This document shows positions 8,503 through 17,177 of a stretch of 35,368 nt of DNA, in pieces; the stretch's first letter is position 1, and each line of letters starts with the position of its first letter. A program made the position numbers and the translations under genes. The stretch is from an uncultured Prevotella sp. (GTDB taxonomy: Bacteria; Bacteroidota; Bacteroidia; Bacteroidales; Bacteroidaceae): NCBI RefSeq assembly GCF_937863835.1, contig NZ_CALMHT010000130.1, positions 1 through 35,368 on the forward strand, written 5' to 3'. The notes under the pieces are model-generated. The model was not told the DNA's origin, did not search any database, and was given only the letters and a program-made list of their open reading frames with translations.

Positions 8503-8510
8503 TAATTTTG
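8503..8510 (+). promoter_or_regulatory. -7 promoter element of the susC-susD-phosphatase operon
   Basis: TAATTTTG, a perfect TAnnTTTG, lies 27 bp before the ATG at 8538. The best upstream box is only TGTG (8481-8484, 18-bp spacing), which would suit a promoter that depends on an activator. The -7 element also shows that the in-frame TTG at 8529 is an unlikely start. Confidence 0.6.
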
Positions 8511-8537
8511 CAGTGTTTAAATTAATAATTGATAAAC

Positions 8538-11498
8538 ATGAAAAAATTCAAATTAAACAGAAGAACAATGCTTGTCTTGATAAGTTGTTTCTTATCTATT
8601 CTTGTTTATGGACAGAACCTAACTATTAAAGGTCATGTCTCTGACATTTCGAAAGAACCGATTATCGGAGCTAGTGTTGTAGTAAAAGGATCTAATTTAG
8701 GTACTATCACCGATGTGGATGGAAACTTCTCACTGACTGTGCCTGGTAAAAATGCGATTATTGTCGTAAGTTATGTAGGCTTTAAAAAGATGGAACTGCC
8801 GGTAAGTTCCTCGGGTATGAAGTCTATCGTACTCCAGGAGGACTCAAAAGTATTAGACGATCTTGTGGTCATCGGATATGGACAGGTAAGGAAATCGGAT
8901 GCGACGGGTTCTATTTTAAGTATCAAACCTGATCAACTTAATAAAGGTAGCCAAGTGACAGCTCAAGATGCTCTTACTGGTAAAATCGCCGGTGTTCAAG
9001 TCATATCCAGTTCCGGTGCCCCGGGCAGCGGTTCAACGATAAGAGTACGTATGGGCGCATCTCTTTCGGCATCCAACGACCCTCTGATCGTGATTGACGG
9101 AGTACCTGTGGATAATAGTTCCATCAATGGTTCTTCTAATATTATAGGAAGTATAAACCCGGCAGACATAGAATCGTTTACGGTTCTTAAAGATGCGTCG
9201 TCTACCGCGATATACGGTTCACGTGCCTCTAATGGCGTTATTATTATTACGACTAAAAAGGGTAGTTCGAATTCTAAACCGAAATTCAATTATTCTTCCA
9301 CATTCTCACTGAGCAATAAAACCAAAACAGTGGATGTATTGTCATCTGACGAATATAAAACTGTTTTTGCCGAGAAGGCCAACCCGGGAACCGGTTTTAC
9401 ATTGGGTACATCTTCTACCGACTGGCAAAATGAAATCTACCGTACTGCCGTAGGACAAGATCATAATTTATCTATTGCAGGTGCCTTTTTGAATACTCCT
9501 TATCGGATTTCAGTCGGCTATACAAATCAAAATGGTATTATTAAGACAAATTCGTACAAACGCTACAATGCCGGATTCGGGGTGTCGCCGACACTGCTTA
9601 ACAATCATCTGAAAATCAATATAAATGTGAAAGCCAGCTATGAGGATAATGATGATATTTCCAGTTCTGTAGTAAATGATGCTATATTCTTTGACCCGAC
9701 ACGTCCTGTCAATGCAACTTATACAAATAATGTAGGTTTGGGATATTATACATGGATGTCCGGTGGAGTTCCAATAGCCATCGCTCCCAATAATCCAATA
9801 GCAGAACTTTATCTTTCGGATTTTACCAATAAGGTAAAACGTTCTATAGGAAATATCATGTTTGATTATAAGGTTCATCATTTTGAGGACTTACGTTTTA
9901 ATCTCAATTTGGGTTACGATGTGTTGAAGAGCGATTATGACAAGAATGTGCCACAATATGCACCCTCGATGTATATCTCTAATCAGAAAGACGGTACCGG
10001 TCTTGCTTACAGTTCTACACAGAAGAAACACAATTATTTACTGGATTTATATGCTGATTATAACAAAAAATTCGGGAAACATGCTTTAGATATGATGGTA
10101 GGATATGGCTGGCAGCATTTTTGGAACAAATTCACTAGTCAAACCGATGATACATCCGGAAAACAGTTGATCTCACCATCTCATCAGGAAAGCGAAAGTT
10201 ATCTGTTGTCGTATTATGGTAGAATGAATTACGGATTCAATGACAAATATCTGATAACGGCTACCCTGCGCGCAGATGCATCATCTCGTTTTTCATCCAG
10301 TAACAGATGGGGATATTTCCCTTCAGTTGCTGCGGCATGGAGAATCAATAACGAGAAACTATTATCTTCGATAAAGGATCTTTCTAACTTAAAACTGAGA
10401 CTCAGTTACGGTAAGACGGGACAACAGGATATCGGTTCCGATTATCCTTATCAGTCAACTTACACGGCATCATATAATGAATCAAGATATCAGTTCGGAG
10501 ATACATGGCTAACGACATACCGTCCGAATGGATATGATCCTAATATCAAATGGGAAACGACTACGACATACAATATCGGATTGGACTGGGGATTCTTAAA
10601 TAACCGTATTTCTGGTTCACTGGATTATTATCATCGTAAAACGAACGATTTGCTTAATACGATATATGTACCTGCAGGAAGTAATTTCACTAACATGATA
10701 ACGACCAATATCGGGTCTATGAAAAATGACGGTATTGAAATTGCAGTAAGTGCGATACCCGTTAAAACGAGCAAAATAGAATGGGATATTAATGCCAACT
10801 TTACATGGAACAAATCACGTATTACGAAACTCAATACCATTGATACAGATGGAAATTATGTAAAAACAGGTAATGCCGGTGGTACTGGAAAATATTTGCA
10901 GATACATAAAGTCGGTGAAACACCTTACACATTCTTTCTGCTGAAACAAGCTTATGATGAAAACGGAAAACCTTTGGATGGTAAGTATGTAGGCAAAGAC
11001 AACAACATTACAACATCAGAGGAAGATGCAAACAAATATGTGACCGGCAAGAGTTCGCAAGCTCCATATTTCTGTGGACTGTCCACTAAATTGATTTATG
11101 AAAATTGGGACTTGGGTATCAATGGACATGGTAGTTTCGGTAATTATGTATTCAATTATGTTGCCGCATCCGACTCTTATGATAACTTGTATAGTTCACA
11201 AGGTACATCTGGAAACATATTACGCAGTACGTTGTCAACAAACTTCACGCAACAGCGTTTGTATACAGATTATTTCCTTGAAAATGCTTCATTCTTCAGA
11301 ATCGACAACATAACATTGGGGTATACGATAGAAAAATTATGGAATTCTCAAAGTAATCTCCGTGTATCATTCGCTGTACAGAATGTATGTACTATTACTG
11401 GATATTCAGGTGTCGACCCCGAAATATATTCAGGAATCGATACACAAGTATATCAACATCCGAGAGTGTTCGTTCTTGGATTAAATTTAAACTTTTAA
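8538..11498 (+). CDS. SusC/RagA-family TonB-dependent outer-membrane transporter
   Basis: 986 residues from the ATG at 8538; an in-frame TTG at 8529 is a less likely start. Order of parts: signal peptide (about 1-25, ending VYGQ), a carboxypeptidase-D-like regulatory domain (about 27-110, from TIKGHVSD to IVLQED), a TonB-box-like segment (LDDLVVIGYGQV), the plug domain (about 120-235, with DALTGKIAGVQV and the SusC-typical SRASNGVIIITTKKG), and a beta-barrel to the C-terminal phenylalanine (LNLNF). It forms a channel with the SusD lid and imports a bound ligand using TonB energy. The length is normal for SusC. The neighbours are a DUF6377-like regulator and a phosphatase rather than glycosidases, so the substrate may be a phosphorylated compound (inference). 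Confidence 0.95.
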   Translation: MKKFKLNRRTMLVLISCFLSILVYGQNLTIKGHVSDISKEPIIGASVVVKGSNLGTITDVDGNFSLTVPGKNAIIVVSYVGFKKMELPVSSSGMKSIVLQEDSKVLDDLVVIGYGQVRKSDATGSILSIKPDQLNKGSQVTAQDALTGKIAGVQVISSSGAPGSGSTIRVRMGASLSASNDPLIVIDGVPVDNSSINGSSNIIGSINPADIESFTVLKDASSTAIYGSRASNGVIIITTKKGSSNSKPKFNYSSTFSLSNKTKTVDVLSSDEYKTVFAEKANPGTGFTLGTSSTDWQNEIYRTAVGQDHNLSIAGAFLNTPYRISVGYTNQNGIIKTNSYKRYNAGFGVSPTLLNNHLKININVKASYEDNDDISSSVVNDAIFFDPTRPVNATYTNNVGLGYYTWMSGGVPIAIAPNNPIAELYLSDFTNKVKRSIGNIMFDYKVHHFEDLRFNLNLGYDVLKSDYDKNVPQYAPSMYISNQKDGTGLAYSSTQKKHNYLLDLYADYNKKFGKHALDMMVGYGWQHFWNKFTSQTDDTSGKQLISPSHQESESYLLSYYGRMNYGFNDKYLITATLRADASSRFSSSNRWGYFPSVAAAWRINNEKLLSSIKDLSNLKLRLSYGKTGQQDIGSDYPYQSTYTASYNESRYQFGDTWLTTYRPNGYDPNIKWETTTTYNIGLDWGFLNNRISGSLDYYHRKTNDLLNTIYVPAGSNFTNMITTNIGSMKNDGIEIAVSAIPVKTSKIEWDINANFTWNKSRITKLNTIDTDGNYVKTGNAGGTGKYLQIHKVGETPYTFFLLKQAYDENGKPLDGKYVGKDNNITTSEEDANKYVTGKSSQAPYFCGLSTKLIYENWDLGINGHGSFGNYVFNYVAASDSYDNLYSSQGTSGNILRSTLSTNFTQQRLYTDYFLENASFFRIDNITLGYTIEKLWNSQSNLRVSFAVQNVCTITGYSGVDPEIYSGIDTQVYQHPRVFVLGLNLNF

Positions 11499-11516
11499 AA
11501 TGAGAGGAACTAGAAT

Positions 11517-13205
11517 ATGAAAGATAGATTATTAAATATCGCAATATCATTATTGCTGATTTTGGGTTGTTGTTCGTGTACCGGTGATTTGGATACACAA
11601 CCGTTAGACAATAACCAGTTGACCGAAAACAATGTTTACAGTACAACTGCAGGTTACAAAGGAGCTCTGGCGAAGTGCTACGCATCTCTGATACAAACAG
11701 GACAAAAAGGCGGAGATGGCGGAGATGGTGATGTAACGGGTATAGATGAAGGCTACAGCGGATATACGCGCAGTCTGTTTTATGTACAGGAATGTTGTAC
11801 AGACGAAATATGCTTTCATGCTGGAGGCAGTCATGGTACATTATCACTTTTGTATATGAATTGGGATCCTTCTACGAAAGTAATCAGTTATCCATATTAT
11901 CGCCTCTACATGGCTATCGGATATTGCAATGAGTTTCTGAAACAATGTACGGAAGATAATCTGAAAAAGCGCAATGTATATGATTCGTTGAAAGTAGATT
12001 ATCTCAACTACCGCGCTGAGGCACGTTTCATTCGTGCTTACTGTTACAGTATGATATGCGATCTTTATGGGGCTGCGCCATATATTGATGAGACAATGGA
12101 GACAGGTACTATTCCATCACAGAAATCAAGAAAGGAAATCTATGATTATGCTGTTTCCGAACTTCTTGCTTTGGAATCGGATATTAAGGATGCCGGTGAT
12201 AAGGTTTATGGGCGGATAGACAAAGTAGCCGTATGGTTCCTTCTCGCAAGGGATTATCTCAACGCTGAAGCATGGACTGGCGAAAATCATTATGCCGATG
12301 CATACAAGTATGCCAAAAAAGTTATCGATTGTGGAAAATATCCATTAGCTAAAGATTATAGAACGATCTTCCTTGCTGACAATAATAATTGCACTGAAAT
12401 AATATGGGGACTTGACCAAGATGCGGACAATGCTCAAGGTAGCGCCGGAACGAATTTCCTGATAAAGGCTCTTGTCAATGGTAGTATGAATAACTATTAT
12501 CAGACAGGTATTGGTACACGCGGTTGGGGAAATGGACGTTGTAAAACTACCTTAGTGAATAAATTTGATGAAGCAGACCAAACCTTTGATGTAAATGACA
12601 CGTGGGGTGATAATAAGATGGATAAACGTGCACAGTTTTTTAGTATCGGGCATACGAAGAATACATGGGCAGAAGGAAAAGGATTCAAAAAAGATTTCAG
12701 TCAAGGTTATGCTTGTATAAAATGGCGTAACGTCTACAGTTCACGAAAAGAAATCGTAAACGGTGGAACCGTATATTCATCAGTAGATTATCCGATGTTT
12801 CGTACCGCAGATGCATATCTGATGGCAGCGGAGGCTATCTTACGGGGTGGAGGTGGCTCTCGCGAGGAAGCTCTGGGATATGTTAATGAAGTTCGTCAAC
12901 GGGCATATATGTCAGGGAAATATGGATCAAATAGTGTGACAGGGAAAATATCTGATAGTCAACTGACTTTGGATTTTATTCTGGATGAACGTGCCAGGGA
13001 ATTATATACGGAGTGTGTACGTCGTACAGACCTCATCCGCTTCGGGAAATTCACATCTGGATACAACTGGGACTGGAAAGGTGGAGATGGCAGTGCAGGT
13101 ACTTATGTAGGTACCGATGTAGCTGCGAAATACAAAATGTTCCCTATCCCGCAAGATGAGTTTACTACCAATCCGAATCTGAAACAAAATCCAGATTATG
13201 AATAA
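11517..13205 (+). CDS. SusD/RagB-family nutrient-binding surface lipoprotein
   Basis: 562 residues, starting 18 bp after the susC stop. The N-terminus carries a lipoprotein signal with two possible lipidated cysteines: Cys18 (LILGC) or Cys21 (CSC followed by TGDLD). The acidic residues just after Cys21 resemble the surface-export signal of Bacteroidetes lipoproteins. The SusD helical core follows (about 25-250; YPYYRLYMAIGYCNEFLKQ and YRAEARFIRAYCYSMICDLYG), then the RagB/SusD C-terminal domain (about 300-562; MFRTADAYLMAAEAILRGG, LDFILDERARELYTECVRR). A Gly/Asp-rich stretch near residue 67 is a probable surface loop. It caps the SusC barrel and binds the ligand outside the cell. Its stop codon lies inside the next gene (8-bp overlap), so translational coupling to the phosphatase is likely. 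Confidence 0.95.
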   Translation: MKDRLLNIAISLLLILGCCSCTGDLDTQPLDNNQLTENNVYSTTAGYKGALAKCYASLIQTGQKGGDGGDGDVTGIDEGYSGYTRSLFYVQECCTDEICFHAGGSHGTLSLLYMNWDPSTKVISYPYYRLYMAIGYCNEFLKQCTEDNLKKRNVYDSLKVDYLNYRAEARFIRAYCYSMICDLYGAAPYIDETMETGTIPSQKSRKEIYDYAVSELLALESDIKDAGDKVYGRIDKVAVWFLLARDYLNAEAWTGENHYADAYKYAKKVIDCGKYPLAKDYRTIFLADNNNCTEIIWGLDQDADNAQGSAGTNFLIKALVNGSMNNYYQTGIGTRGWGNGRCKTTLVNKFDEADQTFDVNDTWGDNKMDKRAQFFSIGHTKNTWAEGKGFKKDFSQGYACIKWRNVYSSRKEIVNGGTVYSSVDYPMFRTADAYLMAAEAILRGGGGSREEALGYVNEVRQRAYMSGKYGSNSVTGKISDSQLTLDFILDERARELYTECVRRTDLIRFGKFTSGYNWDWKGGDGSAGTYVGTDVAAKYKMFPIPQDEFTTNPNLKQNPDYE

Positions 13206-14469
13206 GCGGAGTTATTTATTCTATACATTCCTTTTAGTTGTTTTTTCCACTCTACATGGTCAAACAACTAAAAAGGAAATTTATGAAGATCTTTGCAAAT
13301 CGGGCGGAGTGTATTATGCATACCAATCTCCAAAAGAAAAGCAGACGGCGGTTCCTGTAGGTTATACTCCATTTTACATTTGCATGTATGGCCGTCATGG
13401 GTCCCGATATCTTCTGGATGATAAAGATTATCGGGATATGATAACATTACTAAACAGTGCGAATACCCATAATGCACTGTCTCCGTTAGGCAAAGATGTC
13501 TTGTCACGGTTAAAAATCGTCTATCAAGATTCAAAGGACAGAGACGGGGATCTTTCTTCGTTAGGTGTTAAACAATATAGGGGCATAGCTGAAAGAATGT
13601 TTGAATCGTCACCTTCTGTCTTTAATGACAGTAGCGTTATCACTGCCCGGTCATCACTTGTGATTAGGAGCATATTAAGTATGGATGCCTTTTGTGAAAG
13701 ACTGAAGGAGCAGAATCCTTCTTTATCAATATCCAGAAATGCGACGAAGCGTGATGCTGACATCATGAACTATCACACGAGCCGTTCGGACAGTTTTGAT
13801 CTGGAATCAAGCACTTGGCATAAAGAACTGAATAGATTTGAGACTTCACTGTTAAGACCAGACCGTCTCGTTCATTCATTGTTTACCAGTCAAACGTTTA
13901 TAGACAAGAATATAAAACCCATTAATTTAATGTGGAGTTTATATTGGATAGCCTCAGATATGCAAGATATGGAGGTGCCTATCTCATTTTATGATGTATT
14001 CGACAAACAGGAATTGTTTGATTTATGGCAATGCTTTAACGCCCGTTTTTATATCACTTGTGGCAAATATACGAAAAATGACGGAATACCTCTTGAAAAC
14101 GAAAAGCCGTTATTAAATGACATGATGAATCAAGCATCCACGTACATTGATACGAAGAAGACAGGGGCTACTTTTTATTTCGGTCATGATATGAACCTTA
14201 TGCGTCTTGTTTCTCTGCTGGGAATAGATGGATATTGCGGAAGTGTCTCTGAACCTGCTGATTTCTATAAAGTGTTCAGTGACTTTAAGATTGCGCCGAT
14301 GGCCGGAAACATTCAACTCACTTTTTATCGTCATGGAAGTTCAGATGATATTCTTGTAAAATTCATGCTCAATGAAAAAGAATGCAATATCCCGATAGAC
14401 AGCAATATAAGACCTTACTACCATTGGACGGATGTAAAATCGTACATGAAAAGAATATGCAGTAAATAA
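13198..14469 (+). CDS. Exported histidine phosphatase, branch 2 (acid phosphatase/phytase type)
   Basis: A 423-residue protein with a signal peptide (about 1-22, ending LHGQT), so periplasmic or surface-exposed. The branch-2 active-site motif is present as RHGSRY (Arg66, His67, Arg70), with the catalytic His67. Arg151 and Arg157 in TARSSLVIRSILSM match the second phosphate-binding segment. The C-terminal proton-donor motif is His330-Asp331 in FGHDMNLM, as in acid phosphatases and phytases, rather than the HAE of MINPP enzymes. It should release phosphate from an organic monoester; inositol phosphates, sugar phosphates and nucleotides are all possible. The ATG overlaps the susD stop by 8 bp and a terminator follows, making it the last gene of the SusC/SusD operon. 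Confidence 0.88.
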   Translation: MNKRSYLFYTFLLVVFSTLHGQTTKKEIYEDLCKSGGVYYAYQSPKEKQTAVPVGYTPFYICMYGRHGSRYLLDDKDYRDMITLLNSANTHNALSPLGKDVLSRLKIVYQDSKDRDGDLSSLGVKQYRGIAERMFESSPSVFNDSSVITARSSLVIRSILSMDAFCERLKEQNPSLSISRNATKRDADIMNYHTSRSDSFDLESSTWHKELNRFETSLLRPDRLVHSLFTSQTFIDKNIKPINLMWSLYWIASDMQDMEVPISFYDVFDKQELFDLWQCFNARFYITCGKYTKNDGIPLENEKPLLNDMMNQASTYIDTKKTGATFYFGHDMNLMRLVSLLGIDGYCGSVSEPADFYKVFSDFKIAPMAGNIQLTFYRHGSSDDILVKFMLNEKECNIPIDSNIRPYYHWTDVKSYMKRICSK

Positions 14470-14521
14470 AATGAAAAGATACTTATAGTAATTTTTTTTA
14501 ATATCAAAGTTAATGTTTCTT

Positions 14522-14555
14522 GTCCGCACTTGTGAAAGTGCGGACTTTATTTTAT
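14522..14555 (+). terminator. Rho-independent terminator after the phosphatase gene
   Basis: A perfect 10-bp stem (GTCCGCACTT 14522-14531, AAGTGCGGAC 14536-14545) with loop GTGA is followed by TTTATTTTATT. It closes the susC-susD-phosphatase operon. The minus strand lacks a U-run after the stem, so its use for the converging nitroreductase gene is less sure. Confidence 0.9.
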
Positions 14556-14566
14556 TGGTATACGAT

Positions 14567-15178
14567 TTATCTGAAAATCTTAACGCGGTCTTCTATCTTA
14601 TTAAACTGCTTTTCACCTGGTTCTGCTAACGGATTGCCGAATGGCATCTCAGCGATCAACTTCCATGTGTCTGGTATCTGCCATTCAGATGCCACTTCTT
14701 TGTCTATCAGCGGATTGTAGTGCTGAAGATTTACGCCAAAACCTAAATCCTCCAACATTGTCCATATAGCCAACTGATGCATAGCTGATGTCTGTTGCGA
14801 CCAAACGGGGAAATTGTCTGCATAAGAAGGGAATGAATTTTGCAATCCCTTCACTACCTCCTGGTCTTCGAAGAACAGCACGGTACCATGCCCTGCCAGA
14901 AAACAATTGTTGATTTTGTCTTCGGTGGCTTTGAAAGCATCTGCCGGAACAATGCGTCTTAGTATATCTTTGGTGATTGTCCACAGACGTTTGTGGTTTT
15001 CACCTAACAGCAAGACCACACGGGTGGATTGTGAATTGAATGCACTGGGCACGTTTTTTACTGCGAACTTGATAAGTTCTTCTATTTTCTCGTCACTGAC
15101 TGGTGATTCACTACCAATCGCATAATAGGTGCGGCGATGTTCCAAAGCCTGCTTAAATGTTCTCTCTGCCATATTCAT
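14567..15178 (-). CDS. Nitroreductase family protein (Frm2/Hbn1-like)
   Basis: A 203-residue cytoplasmic flavoprotein of the nitroreductase fold. The N-terminal RRTYYAI motif (about 15-21), the SAFNSQSTRVVLLLG segment (about 45-59), the LGFGVNLQHYNP segment and the PFGNPLAEPGEK end match the Frm2/Hbn1/YdgI-type subgroup, which binds FMN and reduces nitro compounds or quinones with NAD(P)H. The physiological substrate is unknown. In-frame ATGs occur at 15178 and 15172 (MAERTF); the second aligns better with the family start. It has its own -7 element at 15198-15205 and reads in the same direction as the COG0523 gene, 47 bp downstream of it. Confidence 0.88.
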   Translation of the reverse strand: MNMAERTFKQALEHRRTYYAIGSESPVSDEKIEELIKFAVKNVPSAFNSQSTRVVLLLGENHKRLWTITKDILRRIVPADAFKATEDKINNCFLAGHGTVLFFEDQEVVKGLQNSFPSYADNFPVWSQQTSAMHQLAIWTMLEDLGFGVNLQHYNPLIDKEVASEWQIPDTWKLIAEMPFGNPLAEPGEKQFNKIEDRVKIFR

Positions 15179-15197
15179 TATATATTTGTTCAGATTG

Positions 15198-15220
15198 CAA
15201 AAATATCAAATGAGTTTGAT
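15198..15220 (-). promoter_or_regulatory. Promoter and overlapping palindrome of the nitroreductase gene
   Basis: The minus strand reads TATTTTTG (15198-15205), a perfect TAnnTTTG. Directly upstream and overlapping by one base is ATCAAA-TGAG-TTTGAT (15205-15220), a 6+6 inverted repeat in the spacer, where a repressor could bind. No good -33 box is visible. Confidence 0.45.
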
Positions 15221-15225
15221 TTCTC

Positions 15226-16365
15226 TTATTTCTCCAAGCATTTGTCCAACTCCTCGCAGATGGCTTTTTTATCCATGTTCTGCCCGATGAACACAATCTT
15301 CTGCATGCGGTCGCCGTAGTTCTCGTCCCAGTCTTGCACAAGTCCTGGATTCTGAGCCTTCAATTGTTCCAGTTGATCTTTCGGCATCGTGGCATACCAT
15401 TGTCCGGCATTGCGCAACCCGACCTGTTTACCTGCCTGTTCAAACACATAACAGGTATCGCGTTCGTCACGGAAATAGCACATGCCTTTACAACGGATGA
15501 TGCTCTTGGGCCATTTACGGGCCACAAACTCATCAAAGAAGCCTAGATTGAAAGCCGGCCGACGGCAATAGACGAAGGTGTCGATGCCATATTCGAGGGC
15601 CTCACCGCTCTCATCGCCATCCTCTTCTTCCTCATGCTCTTCTATCGCCTCTATCCATTTGGCGGAAGTGGCAACCTTGTCGAAGTCAAAAAGATTTGTA
15701 TTGAGTATTTTATCAAGGGCTATATCACCGTAATTGCATTCCAATATTTCAGCTTGGGGTTGGAGGGCACGGATAATTTCTTTCAACTTGGCCAACTCTT
15801 CCGGTTTCACTTCCGATGCCTTATTGAGCAGCACCATATTGCAGAATTCTACCTGTTGAATGACCAGACTGGCCAAATCGTCCTCTCCCAGATCTTTCGC
15901 CATCAGATCGTTTCCGTTTTCAAATTCATCGCGCATACGCAAAGCATCCACCACAGTGACGATGGCATCGAGCCGGGCAGAACCGTCCTTGGCATATTCA
16001 GGATACATTTCGGGATAAGCACTGATGGTCTGGGCTATAGGGGCAGGTTCGCAGATACCGCTTGCCTCTATCACGATGTAGTCGAATTTCTGCATGGCTA
16101 CAATCTCTGAGAGTTGTTGCACGAGGTCCATCTTCAACGTACAACAGATGCAACCGTTCTGCAGAGCCACGAGCGAATCGTCTTTCTGTCCTACGACACC
16201 GCCCTGTTCGATAAGGTTTGCATCGATGTTCACCTCTCCGATATCGTTGACGATGACGGCGAACTTGATGCCGCGCTCGTTCTTCAGTATTTTGTTTACG
16301 AGTGTTGTCTTTCCACTGCCCAGATAACCTGTAAGCAGCAAAACGGGAATGTCATGTATCTTCAT
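15226..16365 (-). CDS. COG0523/CobW-family GTPase, putative metallochaperone
   Basis: A 379-residue cytoplasmic P-loop GTPase of the G3E family. Walker A is GYLGSGKTT (13-21), the metal-binding CxCC is GCICC (Cys72, Cys74, Cys75), a Walker B-like segment is YIVIEASG (95-102), and the guanine-specificity motif is LLNKASE (178-184). A Glu/Asp-rich linker (about 240-255) leads to the CobW C-terminal domain (about 258-375). Family members such as ZigA/YciC and ZNG1 deliver zinc or other metals to client enzymes. No client or metal operon sits next to it, so the metal is unknown. It has its own promoter. Confidence 0.9.
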   Translation of the reverse strand: MKIHDIPVLLLTGYLGSGKTTLVNKILKNERGIKFAVIVNDIGEVNIDANLIEQGGVVGQKDDSLVALQNGCICCTLKMDLVQQLSEIVAMQKFDYIVIEASGICEPAPIAQTISAYPEMYPEYAKDGSARLDAIVTVVDALRMRDEFENGNDLMAKDLGEDDLASLVIQQVEFCNMVLLNKASEVKPEELAKLKEIIRALQPQAEILECNYGDIALDKILNTNLFDFDKVATSAKWIEAIEEHEEEEDGDESGEALEYGIDTFVYCRRPAFNLGFFDEFVARKWPKSIIRCKGMCYFRDERDTCYVFEQAGKQVGLRNAGQWYATMPKDQLEQLKAQNPGLVQDWDENYGDRMQKIVFIGQNMDKKAICEELDKCLEK

Positions 16366-16392
16366 TTTATTTGTTTTTTACCAATTTATCGG

Positions 16393-16400
16393 CAAAGATA
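16393..16400 (-). promoter_or_regulatory. -7 promoter element of the COG0523 gene
   Basis: The minus strand reads TATCTTTG, a perfect TAnnTTTG, 27 bp before the ATG. No clear -33 box and no recognisable Zur-type dyad were found. Confidence 0.5.
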
Positions 16401-16419
16401 AAGAAAATTATTCAATGAC

Positions 16420-16451
16420 GTTCACCGTTTCAGTTATTTATATTACTTTTG
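16420..16451 (+). promoter_or_regulatory. Promoter of the small esterase gene
   Basis: TACTTTTG (16444-16451) matches TAnnTTTG; GTTC (16420-16423) at 20 bp is a weak -33 candidate. The leader would be about 45 nt. The core elements are 19 bp from the divergent -7 element of the COG0523 gene. Confidence 0.5.
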
Positions 16452-16499
16452 CTGATGATTGACTGAATACATAATCGAACATAAAGCAAGAGGAACACG

Positions 16500-17159
16500 A
16501 TGAATATAGCAGGAAAGAATATCCGCATCTTCGGTGATACAGACAAGGCTGCACCGATTATTTATCTTCATACTTTCCAGCATGAGGGCGAAAAAGTATG
16601 GGAACAATGTTCGAAAACAGGTACCAAACGTTTTGTCCTTGTGGAAATAGACGGGGTAGACTGGAACAGGGACATGTCGCCGTGGCCCTCTGCCAAACTC
16701 TTTGCCGGGGACACCGCCTGCACAGGCGGAGGTGAAGAATGGTTGCAAGTGCTCACCTCGCAGATTATTCCGACGGTGGAAAAGAATTTGACTATGACCC
16801 GCCGTTTCATCGCCGGTTATTCGTTGGCGGGCCTGTTTGCCTTGTGGTCAGTATATCACACGGATATGTTCGACGGCGTGATATCGGGATCGGGATCGTT
16901 CTGGTATCCCGACTTCATCGAATACGCTGACAGTCACACACTCATGAGACAGTTGTCGAGCATCTATCTCTCGTTGGGCGACCGTGAAAGTCATGTCCGC
17001 AATCAGGTCTTGCAGCGGGTTGAAGAAAATACGCGATGGCTCTGCGCACACTATCAGGCGCAAGACATCCCCACCACGTTCGAACTGAACACGGGCAATC
17101 ATTATATGCAGACCGAACTACGCATGGCGAAAGGTATCAGATGGACACTTAGACAATGA
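16500..17159 (+). CDS. Small cytoplasmic alpha/beta-hydrolase, esterase-like
   Basis: A 219-residue protein without a signal peptide. The nucleophile elbow is GYSLAG (Ser108), and the likely remaining triad members are Asp161 in SLGDRE and His201 in TGNHYM, in the usual order for esterase-D/Fes-like hydrolases. It is shorter than secreted members because it lacks extra N-terminal domains. Substrate is unknown; hydrolysis of a small acyl or thioester compound in the cytoplasm is possible. It stands as a single gene, divergent from the COG0523 gene and converging on the ABC-2 permease gene with only 18 bp between stop codons. Confidence 0.8.
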   Translation: MNIAGKNIRIFGDTDKAAPIIYLHTFQHEGEKVWEQCSKTGTKRFVLVEIDGVDWNRDMSPWPSAKLFAGDTACTGGGEEWLQVLTSQIIPTVEKNLTMTRRFIAGYSLAGLFALWSVYHTDMFDGVISGSGSFWYPDFIEYADSHTLMRQLSSIYLSLGDRESHVRNQVLQRVEENTRWLCAHYQAQDIPTTFELNTGNHYMQTELRMAKGIRWTLRQ

Positions 17160-17177
17160 CACGCCATAATTAGTCTG

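Noticed and set aside
13198..14469. Naming the phosphatase as MINPP or phytase
   Set aside because: The C-terminal motif is HD rather than HAE, and motifs alone cannot separate phytases from other acid phosphatases.
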